From assembly GCA_902728285.1 (NCBI GenBank), contig CACVBU010000742.1, positions 171,423 through 235,422 of the forward strand: a stretch of DNA of 64,000 bases, read 5' to 3'. Source of the DNA: Clytia hemisphaerica (taxonomy: Eukaryota; Cnidaria; Hydrozoa; Leptothecata; Clytiidae). A program made the position numbers and the translations under genes. The notes under the pieces are model-generated. The model was not told the origin of the DNA. It did no database searches and saw nothing but the letters and a program-made list of their open reading frames with translations. Shown piece by piece: positions 22,101 through 33,027 of this stretch (positions within the stretch are counted from its first letter, which is position 1; each line of letters begins with the position of its first letter).

Positions 22101-24015
22101 AAATCAATCACTGAAAGACCAAGAAGAGGATAGAGAACAAGGTAAAAGATAAAAGGTATACCTTTTGAATGAGAAATGAGAATGAGAATGAGAAATTCTA
22201 AAGACACTTACACAGACTGCTGCAACAAGAGATTGAGCCAATGGTGTGGCTGGTTCATCTTCATTCTCTCTGCCACCACCCTGGTGTTCTGTATCATTCT
22301 GGAAAATGATTGGAAAATGATTAGAAAATAGAAAAATGCCTCAATTCATACTCAAGCAATTTTTTCTACTTTTTACATGCATAACTTTGACTTGATTGAC
22401 TTTTTTTGATTTCACTAAAAGTTTACTTATTAGTGGGTAATATTCCTATGTGACTCTTTAGGGGAAGGAAATAAAATAACAAGAGTATAAGAAAAAATTT
22501 AAAAGTATCACCTGTCCAGGAACAGTTGACCAAAAGAAGCCTCTCCAATCTGGATCCTCAAAAATGTATGGCATTATTCTTGTCAACAAGCGACAGCAAT
22601 TCAAAACTATGAAAAGAGAAGAAAAACATTGATTGGAATAATACAGTAATAAGCAAATAAAATGAACAGTACACAATAGACAGCATAAGCCTTTCCTCAA
22701 TCAGGCATCCTCTTGAAATAAACATCAATTTTTGGAAAACCCTGCAAGATTATAAAATTCTCGCTGGAGAAATTCTGTCCATAGTTAGTGTCCAAGGGGT
22801 TGGTCCCTTCCTGAGAAGTTTTACAAAACCATAGTCGCCTCCCCCTTTTACTTCCCTGTGAATACAAAATGTTTAAAACAAGAGGTGGAAAGTATATCCT
22901 GAAGAAGAGTTGATTCCACTTCGGATCCTAAAGAGGAATTAATTCCACTTCGGACGTAGACTAAGGAAAAAGTCTGTACATTCTTATAATTACATCTGTT
23001 ATTATATGGTTGATATTATGGTGTCTGATAAGGTATACCTGCAATATGTTCATTCTGTCCAGCACAAGCAGTAGATGCAGCATTGACAAGTTTCTCAACA
23101 CACTAAAGAGAAATAATGAGAGAATGGTGAATATAATTCTGTTGAAAAGAACATACCCTTTCACTATTGATACACTCGAATCAAACCACTTATTTGCATA
23201 ATATTGTGTTTAAAAAGTAAAAAATGCACTGTTTTTTCCTGTAAAGAGAAGTGATTTTCTTACATACCTTATAACAAAGTGTAGCTAAATTAGATGGACA
23301 CTCTTCACGAAGTGTTCTGATTTCAGCGGCGGGGATCAAAGCAAATAGATCGTTTACGTTAGTGATCGAATCCATCCAAAATTGCTCCCAAAATGCTTCA
23401 TCACTGACTTCTATTGGCTGAAAGATTTCATTATTATCAAGGTGAGAAAAGACATTGTCATACAATACTGCACTTTTAAGATGGAGAAGAGAAGATCCAA
23501 ATACTCATCATAAGTCTCATAGTTATTTGCCAGATCTTTCGAAAAAGATGATTTTTTTTAAAACATAATTTGACCTCTTGCACCCCGCTTGAAAAAATTT
23601 TTTACCCCCTAACATTTCAAAAACCTTGAAATTTTCTTTTTGTGTTTGTACTCTTTTCTGCTTCCATTCACGTTATCTAAAGTTGTTTTTATGTATAAAA
23701 AAATGAAGTTAATGATGTTGTAACAACTTGCAATGTTGACTATTTTGTGTGATGGGAGAAAATTTTTCAAAATACTTTTTTCTCCCCCTGGTTTTTTGAA
23801 GCAATTATTTCCCTTTCCCTTTTGCTCCTCCCCCTGGATTTTTGAAAACGATTTTCCCCACCCTTTTCTAATTTTCTGAAAAAGAACCCCACAAAAAGTT
23901 ACCTAGTAGACACGAAATTTTAAATGCTCTCATAAAATAATTTACTTACTGTCTTCTTGCTGGTCAGCTGCACAACAGCCTGCCTGAAATTGAGTTTACT
24001 ATCAGCTGCCCCCAT
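10107..24015 (-). CDS. HID1: HID1, Golgi/dense-core-vesicle trafficking protein (27 exons, complete)
   Basis: Exons, 5' to 3': 24015-23950, 23417-23268, 23102-23039, 22606-22512, 22298-22212, 22005-21955, 21500-21454, 20854-20733, 20223-20169, 19897-19826, 19098-18960, 18664-18608, 18420-18364, 18172-18089, 17549-17459, 16980-16915, 16540-16455, 15460-15382, 15102-15041, 14791-14689, 14482-14341, 13948-13902, 13610-13456, 13111-13020, 11649-11550, 11247-11189, 10170-10107. All junctions are GT-AG, all phases agree, and the sum is 2292 nt, or 763 aa. This is close to vertebrate HID1 (about 790 aa). Family hallmarks: PSNLATLCYK, YIFEDPDWRGFFWSTVPG, DPVGYGIPYNH, HIGVFILLLLSGERNFG, YAIIRKRNIFHQLANLPTDP, and the C-terminus YDTDVRLFEIQRV. 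The start MGAADSKLNF has Gly2 and Ser6, as expected for N-myristoylation. HID1 is a peripheral membrane protein of the medial/trans-Golgi, needed for neuropeptide sorting and dense-core vesicle formation. The linker at exons 21-23 is poorly conserved and hydrophilic. Confidence 0.97.
10193..10487. mobile_element. MITE-like element, copy 1, in the last HID1 intron
   Basis: 295 bp. Ends TACCTTAAGTGGATAAATTT and its complement (AAATTTATCCACTTAAGGTA) are exact inverted repeats. Next to the ends are several copies of GGGGATTTAATTTGGCGA-like blocks, on the right inverted as CGCCAAATTTAATCCCCGCC. No open frame. Same orientation as copy 2. Confidence 0.9.
10781..11035. mobile_element. MITE-like element, copy 2, in the last HID1 intron
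   Basis: 255 bp with the same terminal sequence TACCTTAAGTGGATAAATTT as copy 1 and a shared core (ACTGAAATGGGTGAAAATTA). It has fewer ATTTAATTTGGCGA blocks on the left and more on the right than copy 1. Confidence 0.9.
11930..12500. repeat. Tandem repeat, about 152-bp unit, ending in an AACTAACG microsatellite
   Basis: GTGCAAAAAATC recurs at about 11938, 12261 and 12413, and ACATTTCCGGTTCTAC at about 12179 and 12331, giving a period near 152 (one intermediate unit is degraded). Units hold CCGGAAAAAAA runs and TCTCGAGAAAA. The array ends at 12462-12497 in AACTAACG/AACGAACT short repeats. In an HID1 intron. Confidence 0.75.
14826..14950. repeat. Two-unit tandem repeat, 66-bp period
   Basis: Units GTCC-CCCTGGTCTTGATTCACACTAAA at 14850 and 14916, each preceded by a TGAATCTAG copy. 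GTGAATC and GATTCAC within each unit can pair. Lies in an HID1 intron. Confidence 0.7.
15625..16354. mobile_element. 730-bp non-autonomous element with 20-bp inverted repeats ending in TTAA
   Basis: Left end TTAAGGGCTCTGACCATAGT and right end ACTATGGTCAGAGCCCTTAA are exact inverted repeats. The terminal TTAA could be the target duplication, as for piggyBac or Kolobok elements. A 74-codon acidic open frame at 15658-15882 resembles no transposase. Sits between HID1 exons 17 and 18. Confidence 0.8.
19457..19524. mobile_element. 68-bp palindromic element with 9-bp target duplication
   Basis: TAGGCTGCATGCATCCCC at the left pairs with GGGGATGTGTGCAGCCTA at the right, and the centre TTTTGATATATCAAAA is also palindromic. 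GAGATTAGC flanks it directly on both sides (19448-19456 and 19525-19533). Lies between HID1 exons 10 and 11. Confidence 0.85.
20402..20600. repeat. Low-complexity G/C-run segment
   Basis: A G-run near 20430 is followed by repeated ACCCCCTGG-like words spaced 25-35 bases apart, a degenerate tandem repeat in an HID1 intron. A looser relative (CCCCCTGGTTTTTTGAA, CCCCCTGGATTTTTGAA) lies at 23780-23870. Confidence 0.45.
21153..21292. repeat. Inverted pair of tRNA-derived (SINE-like) segments
   Basis: Right half (21231-21292, plus strand) has an A-box-like TAGCACAGTTGGGAGAGC and, 25 bases on, a B-box-like GTGGGTTGATTC. Left half (21153-21212, minus strand) has GTAGAGAGC and GTGGGTTTAATTCCCAC. The two halves are diverged inverted copies. 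They are not intact tRNAs, as acceptor pairing is absent. Sits between HID1 exons 7 and 8. Confidence 0.65.
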
Positions 24016-24724
24016 TTTTATATTTTGTTATAATGCTGAGCTAAAGAGTTGAAAGGAAAGATTATAAATGAATTTGAGAAAAACATATCAGATGAATAAA
24101 AATTCCTTCAAACCAGTTCAAATATTTAAATGTAGAAACCTTATCGACAAACAATAGTGGTCAACTGCTCTTCTAACTTGGGATGATTGGTTGAAACATG
24201 GGACTTGATATCTGGCCTGTATTTTCACTAACTGTTAAATCTCTTTGACAACAAATTTGTTTTGATAACTCCACCAAGTTTATCAATAATACTTTCTGTC
24301 ATAACATGTCACGATAACTTTCACTGATTGCGTGCCCTTTTTAACTTTTTTGTTTTCATTCAAAATGACTGGAGGCCGATTGGAGAATTAGAGAACGCCC
24401 ACTGCCTAACCGCCTATCGCTCAATGGGATTAACAAATAACGAGTGCGTGACTTGCCGATCGAGTGACGTCAAACGCTCCATCGTTTTACCACTAATTTG
24501 GTCTTCTTTGTTCCAGGCATTCGTGTGTGTTCCACTACGGATTTTTTTCATACTTCAGTTTAAAAGCCTACTTGGTGCAAAAGAGAAATTGTGTATTTTC
24601 TAATATGATGTTCATTAACTCAAATTAAATGACTTTGGAGGTTCAGTGAAATGGTGGCTAAATTGTTTTTCAGATAGTCCCAAGTTAGAGCAGTTGACGG
24701 TACAACTCACAATAGTTTACATAA
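24016..24724. other. Upstream region of HID1
   Basis: About 0.7 kb between the HID1 start codon and the large palindrome; it must contain the HID1 5' UTR and probably part of the promoter. No TATA box or other element is clear. A 91-codon open frame at 24328-24603 is unrecognised and probably chance. Confidence 0.4.
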
Positions 24725-27193
24725 TTAAGAGCCATTTTTTTTAAGAGTCTTCAGGGTGTGATACCTCATCCTCTTGGATTTTGATGAAATTTTGACCAAA
24801 TGATCCATCACACAAGAAAATAAGACCCTGAAAATTTCACCTTGATATCTCAAGTAGTTTTGAAGATACAGCGTCTCAAAGATAGACTACTAAGCGAAAA
24901 TTGACCCCTAAAAATCATGGACTCTGGTGGGGAGCAGATTTTGAAAGCCAATGAATTTTTATTCAAGTACATTAGAAAGCTGATTTACAGTGGATTTCAA
25001 GAACTTTTTGTAGGGAATCAGAAAAAATCAAATTGAGTCTCCAAAATTTTCCCCAAAAATCTCTAGCACCTCCTGTAGAGGGCTTCAAACTTTGTTTAAT
25101 CTGGGTTTGGAAGCACTTTTAACTGTCTGCTGATGGTCCTTGAGACTTTTTTGAAGCAAACTTTTGACCTGGAGTGGTTTACTGGTGGGTTTTGGCCACA
25201 AAAATAACATTTTCAGGATTTCTATTTTTGCGTAACTGTCAAAAATGGCCGAAAAAAAATTGCTATTTCGGCTGATCTGGAGCAAAATTCAAGATGGCGT
25301 ATCTTTTTTAACCTTCTACAAATTTTTTTGAAACTTTCAGTAATGCTTCCTTAGTAGGTCTAGTTTATAACCTCAAAAAATCTCAGTGGGGCCTGGAAGT
25401 CTCTTAAAGATATGATCAATTGAAAATTTGCTTAACTTCGTTGTTTTTTCCCTCCTAAAATGCTAAATCAGGCCCACTTAAGGGCTCTAAAGGTAAATTT
25501 TTGTCAAAATATTGGTTGATCTTCTCTAGCCAACTAATCATTGGCATTAAGGGAACAACTGTAAAAAAATTCAGGTCATTTACATTAACAGATGACATTT
25601 TATGACTGTTTCTTTATTTTTAAGTATAGAATATGTAAAAAAATGGGACTGATATCTGGCCTTTCCTACCATTCCAGGGCCTATATTTTCAGGAAAAGCC
25701 TCAACCTTTCACAGTTTGGTAAATATTATTCCTAAAAATTAGCAGGTTACTTCAACTAAATGGGTTTAACAGTACTTAATTCCTATTCAAAAACTTTTTA
25801 GACTCATTCAGAAATCCTACTTTGACAATAATTTGCGCTTTACCGCAAAATTTCTATGTCTAAGTGTCGTGATTAACTTTAGACTGTCCAATATTTCTTG
25901 TCCAGAAGATTTAAACATCATTGTTTGCAGTATCTCATAAAATATCACCCTAGTAATGTTGCTTAGTTATTTAAGAATCAACAAGTAAGGCTGTCAGTGT
26001 ACACAAATATAGAGATATTGGACAGTCTAAAGTTAATCACGACACTTGGACTTAGAAATTTTGCGGTAAAGCGCTAATTATTGTCAAAGTAGGATTTCTG
26101 AATGAGTCTACAAAGTTTTTGAATAGGAATTAAGTACTGTTAAACCCATTTAGTTGAAGTAACCTGCTTATATTTAAGAATAATATTCACCAAACTGTGA
26201 AAGGTTGAGGCTTTTCCTGAAAATAAAGGCCCTGGAATGGTAGGAAAGGCCAGATGTCAGTCTCATTTTTTTACATATTCTATACTTAAAAATAAAGAAA
26301 CAGTCATAAAATGTCATCTGTTAATGTAAATGACCTGAATTTTTTTACAGTTGTTCCCTTAATGCCAATGATTAGTTGGCTAGAGAAGATCAACCAATAT
26401 TTTGACAAAAATTTACCTTTAGAGCCCTTAAGTGGGCCTGATTTAGCATTTTAGGAGGGAAAAAACAACGAAGTTAAGCAAATTTTCAATTGATCATATC
26501 TTTAAGAGACTTCCAGGCCCCACTGAGATTTTTTGAGGTTATAAAAACTAGACCTACTAAGGAAGCATTACTGAAAGTTTCAAAAAAATTTGTAGAAGGT
26601 TAAAAAAGATACGCCATCTTGAATTTTGCTCCAGATCAGCCGAAATAGCAATTTTTTCGGCCATTTTTGACGGTTACGCAAAAATAGAAATCCTGAAAAT
26701 GTTATTTTTGTGGTCAAAACCCACCAGTAAACCACTCCAGGTCAAAAGTTTGCTTCAAAAAAGTCTCCAAGGACCATCAGCAGACAGCTAAAAGTGCTTC
26801 CAAACCAAGATTACACAAAGTTTGAAGCCCTCTACAGGAGGTGCTAGAGATTTCGGGGAAAATTTTGGAGACTCAATTTGATTTTTTCTGATTCCCTACA
26901 AAAAGTTCTTGAAATCCACTGTAAATCAGCTTTCTAATGTACTTGAATAAAAATTCATTGGCTTTCAAAATCTGCTCCCCACCAGAGTTCATGATTTTTA
27001 GGGGTCAATTTCCGCTTAGTAGCCTATCTTTGAGACTCTGTATCTTCAAAACTACTTGAGATATCAAGGTGAAATTTTCATGGTCTTATTTTCTTGTGTG
27101 ATGGATCATTTGGTCAAAATTTCATTAAAATCTAAGAGGGTGAGGTATCACACTTTCTTTATTCTGAAGATTTTTAAAAAAAATGGCTCTTAA
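24725..27193. mobile_element. Giant inverted repeat (foldback element), 2.47 kb
   Basis: Left arm 24725-25894 and right arm 26015-27193 are nearly identical in inverse orientation, with a 120-bp loop (25895-26014). Outer ends read TTAAGAGCCATTTTTTTT and AAAAAAAATGGCTCTTAA, so a TTAA target duplication is possible. Scattered single-base differences and small indels separate the arms. No open frame beyond about 66 codons. Looks like a non-autonomous foldback DNA transposon. Confidence 0.92.
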
Positions 27194-28984
27194 GAAATAA
27201 CAGAGGTCAGTTAGTAACACTACAGTAGCATCCCGCTGAAATGCGTATCAAAGATTAATGCTGCGAAAACACTATATTGTTTACTTGACTCGCAAGCAAA
27301 AAAATGTGCTGCAAAATTTCTAAAGGGATTCATGCAAAAATAACCCGGCGCTTTTTAATGAAATTAACATTTTCAAAAACTATGAGAAATTGCCTAAAGT
27401 TTGAGTCATAGATGAAAAAACTTGAGCCAAGCCAACCTTGAAAACTAATTTGAAGATCAACTTCCCAAGAAAAAGATCTACGGGGGAGACGGAACCCACC
27501 TAGATGGGACAAGCTGGAGTTTTTACAAGCTCTTATTTGATTTGGTTGGTCGTTAAGATGTAATAAAAGAATCTTATTACTTTTTCTGAAGAACGCGTCA
27601 TCTCTATCACTTTAAATGACCAATTAGAGAAGTATCTTGTAAAAACTCCATGGCATGTCACCTAGATCCGCGCATCGCCGGATAGGCTATTTCACGGAAA
27701 TTTTGCCGGACCTCAAACACAGACCCATTTACATGTGCAGAATTATTTTTACTTTAGCGTATAAATAAGGCCTTAAAAATTGAAGGGCTGTTTCGGGAAC
27801 TGAATGACAAAATTTGGTTGGTTGATGCTGCACGTTTGCAATCGGTGATTTTGTCTCATTTTGTCTCAAGTTTTCAAGTTTTAATCAATAGCGTAACTTG
27901 GTCCAATGTCGACACCCCTCCTCTAATTCAGACACACTTTTATCAGCTGAAATTTATAGAAAAGGTTGAAACTGTTTTTCTTTGCTTAGTAGTGGTCAGA
28001 GAGGAATAATCCTTTTCCAATCAGTGATTCAAGCTTTCATATTATTCCTTTCTCTAAAGGAGGGTGTCGGAATTAGACAAGGGATGTTGATATTAGACCA
28101 ACTTACGGTAGTCTTGGAAACTTGAACACTTGAACTTGATTCAGGTAACTCTCATCCTTGTTGTTGCAAATACATCCTGTAAATGACTGATGTTGTTTTT
28201 TCTGAAGCTTGATTTCCTAGTGTGACTAATGACTACTGGAGGTAATTTCTAAACTTTATCACCAATAATCTCGGAATTTTTTATCTCCATCCAGAATATA
28301 AAACAACAGAAAAAACCAGCCGTCTGTAAAAATTTGTGGGCCACGCAGGCTGTTAAACAAAGAGAACCTGAGGCATAAACATTAGGCCGTTTGTTATGGT
28401 TTTCAAAAGCAGCCGAAGCGATAAAAAAAAAACATGGATGGCAAAAGTGTTTCAACCGGTATTCCAACGAAGCCATATTTTGGTTTGTACAGAAATTTCG
28501 CCCGCTCAAATCAAAACAACAAAATGGTCAATCTCACTAAAGCAAAACATTGCCGCCACGGCAATTCCCTGCATAAAAAAATTCTGGCCACGTGACCATC
28601 CGTGAATTTAGACCAATGTAAACGCTTCATTTCCCCGGATTAAAGTTGTATCTACACTAACACGCGGGAAATAGCTATGTAGAAAAAGAGAGAAGAAACC
28701 GGGGGTCAAATTAAATTTTTCTCCCTTCTTGCAGCAAACATAAACGACTTTAAGAGGCCATTTATTTAAGAAAGGGGTGTTATCATATCATAAATAAATT
28801 ATGTAAGTGAGTGATATTTTAAGTAACAAGTTCATTAACAATTTTATTTTACGTCAATTAAAATCGAGTCAAGACGTGTTTTTTGGAGCGACAGACAAAT
28901 TCAACAAAATCAGAATTTTTCTGAAAAACTATGAAAAATCGCTCCTAAACTCACTCAAAAACATTAAAATTCCAACATCACACT
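27194..28984. other. Intergenic between the palindrome and the LINE
   Basis: Contains the short element at 27506-27658. Overlapping open frames at 28249-28605 on both strands (86 and 69 codons) match nothing I know. The LINE 5' UTR may begin in the right part, but I cannot place its edge. Confidence 0.4.
27506..27658. mobile_element. 153-bp inverted-repeat element with 9-bp flanking repeat
   Basis: Inverted repeats TGGAGTTTTTACAAG (27515-27529) and CTTGTAAAAACTCCA (27636-27650). The 9-mer CACCTAGAT flanks it directly at 27497-27505 and 27659-27667, consistent with a 9-bp target duplication (Mutator-like size). Confidence 0.7.
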
Positions 28985-28999
28985 CGATTAACAACAACC

Positions 29000-30046
29000 A
29001 TGATGTCGACAAGATCAAGATACACACCTAACCCGCTTTGCACCCAACAAGCTTGCGCTGATGACGAGAATGGGGACTGTTTGACTTGTTCAAACTGCAA
29101 CAGGATGGTCAACTATATCTGCACTCGACTACCCCCTTACATGATCTCAGCTTTCAAAGACGGTAGGAGATTTAACTGTAAGTACGTGTGTACGAACTGC
29201 GTACAAATATCAAAAGATATCCAGGATATTCCCAATCCTGGACCACAACCCTCGATCAGACAGGCTGCTGAACTTTCTAAGCTGAAAACCATAGTGAAAG
29301 AAAAGGAAGAAACGATAGATAAACTAAAGAACAATGAACAGCACCTCCTGGAGATAGTCGAAACACAAAAGAATGAGCTAACAGTACTAAAAAAACAGTT
29401 GAAAAACGATCCAGCGTTCCATACTGTTGAATACGTAGAAACCAAATTGGAAAAAAAGCTCGAGGACTTCCGAACACAAATCCTGTCAACGATAAAAGAG
29501 GAATGCACAAAATCTTACGCCGCTGTGGCCTCTGCTGACAGCCAAATTGTTTCCTCGAACGACGATATAAAGATAGCCGTGAAAGAGGTGCACAAAGAGG
29601 AAGCTGCGGAAGAAAAGGACAAATTAAAACGTTCAAAAAACATCATCATTCACGGTATTGAAGAATTCACTGATGATCAACCGAAGAAAGACGAGGAGTG
29701 GGTGAAAACACTCACCCAAAATCTTCATGCTAAGGTCAAGATCAAACATATGACAAGACTTGGAGCAAAAGTAGCCGACAAGAAACGCCCATTGCTAGTT
29801 TCATTTGACAAGGAAGAAGAAAAGGAAAGTATATTCGGTAACCTTCACGTATTGAAGGGTGTGAATATGTATAAAGGGATAAGTATCTGTGAAGATCTAA
29901 CCCCTGATCAAAGGAAAGAATTCAAAAATCTTGTAATTGAAGCTAAAAGAAAGAATGAAAGCGAAACAGGTGGGATCTGGCGAGTCCGTGGCTCCTCAAA
30001 AAACGGATTCCGCCTAAAGAAGGTCAACAACCAACGACAAGATTAA
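29000..30046 (+). CDS. LINE ORF1 protein (348 aa, intact)
   Basis: RNA-binding or chaperone protein of a CR1-like LINE. The N-terminus has a zinc-finger-like Cys pattern (C27-x2-C30-x2-C33, C41, C60, C64-x2-C67) that resembles the PHD-like finger of many CR1 ORF1 proteins, although the usual His is not obvious. Residues about 90-140 form a Lys/Glu-rich coiled coil (KEKEETIDKLKNNEQHLLEI). From about residue 208, KNIIIHGIEEF and the following GAKVADKKRPLLVSF fit the RRM-like ORF1 fold. The frame is uninterrupted while ORF2, 95 bases downstream, is broken. The start is one of two adjacent ATGs at 29000 and 29003. Confidence 0.8.
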   Translation: MMSTRSRYTPNPLCTQQACADDENGDCLTCSNCNRMVNYICTRLPPYMISAFKDGRRFNCKYVCTNCVQISKDIQDIPNPGPQPSIRQAAELSKLKTIVKEKEETIDKLKNNEQHLLEIVETQKNELTVLKKQLKNDPAFHTVEYVETKLEKKLEDFRTQILSTIKEECTKSYAAVASADSQIVSSNDDIKIAVKEVHKEEAAEEKDKLKRSKNIIIHGIEEFTDDQPKKDEEWVKTLTQNLHAKVKIKHMTRLGAKVADKKRPLLVSFDKEEEKESIFGNLHVLKGVNMYKGISICEDLTPDQRKEFKNLVIEAKRKNESETGGIWRVRGSSKNGFRLKKVNNQRQD

Positions 30047-30141
30047 TTTCCACCAAAGAATGTAAGAAAAAATACGAAAGAAATAAAACCCAAAAAAACA
30101 AGACACAAGATAATACAATAACTGCGAAGAATATAAAAATC

Positions 30142-33027
30142 ATGTATACCAATGCAGACCAACTAACATCTGAAAAATTGGGAGAATTAAAAATGCAATC
30201 ACGAAATGTAAAACCACACTTGATTGCAATTTGTGAAGTTAAATCAAAGGTTGGTGCACTGAGAGAACCTCATGAATACGAATTTGAAGAGTATAAGCTG
30301 GTGAACCATGAAAATATAACATCAAAAAAAGGACGCGGGATCATTATATTAGCTCACAACTCGATCAAGCATCTTATAGTGGGTGTAAAATCGGCGACAG
30401 AATTTGATGAATCATGCATAATCGAAATTCGACTTTGCGGCAGGGATGTGTTAGTTTTTGGATGCCTTTACCGTAGTCCAACAAACAACAATCATTCAGA
30501 AGAAAACAACGATAAACTCAACGAGCTGATCAAATCTATTGCTTCCGAGAAGAGATACACTCATAAATGTCTCTTAGGTGATATGAACTATCCAACCATA
30601 AACTGGAATAACTGGACAACGTCACACTCTGAGGAAAGCAAGGAAGAAAAGTTTTTGGACGCTCTCAGAGACGCGTTTTTCTATCAACTTGTTGATGAAC
30701 CAACGCGATGCAGAGGAACAGACGAACCTTCAACGATAGACTTAATACTTACTCATGAACAAAATCAAGTAAGCGACCTTCAGTACCTGAGCCCCCTTGG
30801 GAAGAGCGACCATAGCATATTGGTATTTACGTTTGATTGCTACACTCAACGCAAACCCAATTCGTAAAGATACAGTTATGAAACCGGTGACTACACAAAG
30901 ATGAAACAACACCTAAATGATGGAGAATGGTCGAAAAATTTGATCAACGAATTGAGAGGAAAATCAGTAACAGATATGTGGACAATCTTTAAAGGAAAAG
31001 TTCTTGATCTGAGAAGCCTGTTTATTCCAATAAAATATATTGATAATCAAAGCTGGAAACTCAAGGGAGCTATACCAATCAAAAAAGAGGTCCAGAATGA
31101 GATAAAACAAAAACGACAACTTCATAGGCTCTGGTTAAAGTCTAAAGACCCGGAAGAAAAAGCTAGGAACCGTACAAACTACGTAAACATCACGGAACAG
31201 AGTGAACCGAAAGATAACACAAGCTCGAAGGTCATACGAAAAAGGTATCTGCGACAAGTCGAAAAGTAAACCAAAGATCTTCTGGTCACATGTCCGAAGT
31301 AAACTAAAATCTGCAAGTGGGGTTTCATCCCTACTCGAAGCACCAAATGACATTTCATCTTTAAAACATGAAGACCATGAAAAAGCAGACATCCTGCAGA
31401 AACAATTCTGTAGTGTCTTCACAAAAGAACCCGAAGGAGAACTACCGGAATTCCAGTCCCGCACAGATCGTGTCATCAAAAGAATACCAATAACAAAAGA
31501 TCTTGTTTACAAATCTATACTGAAACTTGATGACAACAAATCGTTTGGTCCAGATGAAACGCATCCAAAAATGTTAAAAGAACTTGTAGACTATATCGCA
31601 GAACCCCTTGCACTTTTAATGATCGAATCGTTATCGACGGGAGTCCTACCGGAAAATTAGCATATGTAACTCCAATTTATAAGAGCAAAGGAGCACAAAA
31701 TTTGGCTGTTAACTACCGACCTGTAAGTTTAACATCGATCGTTGTAAGCTGATGGAAACAATTCTACGAGCGCACATTACACAGCATCTCGACGACCTGG
31801 AACTCCTTTCAAATAAACAATATGGTTTCATTAGCAAACGCTCGACAGTTACCCAACTGCTAACATACATCGATAGATGCTGTGAAAGTACCTCAGAAGG
31901 AAAAGTGGTAGATTGTATCTATTTCGATTTTGCAAAGGCATTTGATACCGTGCCACACCGTCGATTGTGCAAAAAACTAATGGGATATGGACTCAAAGGA
32001 CCTACACTTGATTGGATAAGAGCATTCCTTAACGGACGTAAACAACAGGTAAAAGTGAATCAGTCAAAATCAACAACAAATGATGTAGTAAGTGGAATAC
32101 CACAGGGTAGTGTACTTGGGCCACTACTTTTTGTTCTATATATCAACGATCTTCCTGATAAAATCATCTCATCCATACTACTCTTTGCTGATGATACAAA
32201 GATATTTAAAGAAGTTGACTCCATAGATGACTCTCTTGTCATACAAAAAGATATTGAGGAGCTGGAGAAATGGTCTAAAGACTGGTTGCTTCAGTTCCAT
32301 CCAGACAAGTGCCATGTACTTACAATTGGAAAGTTTACAAACATTAAACATGCACATCCATTTACTCTAAATGGAAATCAACTGGAACACGTTTTCATAG
32401 AGAAAGATCTTGGTGTTGTTATTGATACAGAGTTGAGTTTCGAGGAACATATCTCTAAGCAAGTAAACAAGGCCAATTCGATGCTTGGAGTTATTAACCG
32501 TGGCTTCCAAAACCTTAGCCCACAGATTTTTCTTACTTTGTACTGTACTTTCGTTCGACCGCATCTTGAATATGCACAATCAGTCTGGTCACCGAAACTA
32601 AGGAAACACGTCAACCTATTGGAAGGAGTGCAGAGACGTACAACAAGGCTTGTCAAACTTTACAAAAATCTCTCTTATGAGGATAGACTACGAAGCTTAC
32701 AATTACCAACACTAGAGTTTCGTAGAACTTTTTGTGATATGGTGCAGGTCTATAAGCATCTTCACTTCTACGATAAAAGCTACGATTCCAAAGAAAACTA
32801 CCCATCGACCACGTCCGAATCGACAACATAAAGATGAACTCCAGCCGAACTTTGCAAGTGATGGATTCCGCGGCCCGCAAACAAAGTCGTTCTACTACAG
32901 AACCATCCCTACGTGGAATAAATTGCCGTCTCAGGTGGTAGCTGCCGTTTCCATAAAAGGCTTCAAAGGAAAGTTGAAAGAAGCATGGAAATGCCATCCA
33001 AAGAAATTCGTTACACAAAATTTGTAA
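30142..33027 (+). pseudogene. LINE ORF2 (endonuclease + reverse transcriptase), broken
   Basis: Endonuclease part (30142-30867) shows LLGDMNYPTINW and LGKSDHSILVF, with the catalytic D-x-N and S-D-H. The reverse transcriptase part shows NYRPVSLTSI, DFAKAFDTVPH, GIPQGSVLGPLLFVLYINDL and LLFADDTKIF (FADD active site). The 3' part ends in FYYRTIPTWNKLPSQVV, typical of the CR1 C-terminus. Breaks: in-frame TAA at 30865-30867; frameshift near 31195-31205; a small deletion at about 31656 with another frame change; loss of one base near 31745; another shift near 32780-32800. So no functional polyprotein is made. Confidence 0.88.

Noticed and set aside
24328-24603. 91-codon plus-strand frame upstream of HID1
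   Set aside because: No recognisable domain, no splice partners, and it lies in the HID1 5' region; judged chance.
29137-29636. Long minus-strand frames (123 and 119 codons) opposite LINE ORF1
   Set aside because: They are shadows of the plus-strand ORF1, which has domain structure; the minus frames have no motif.
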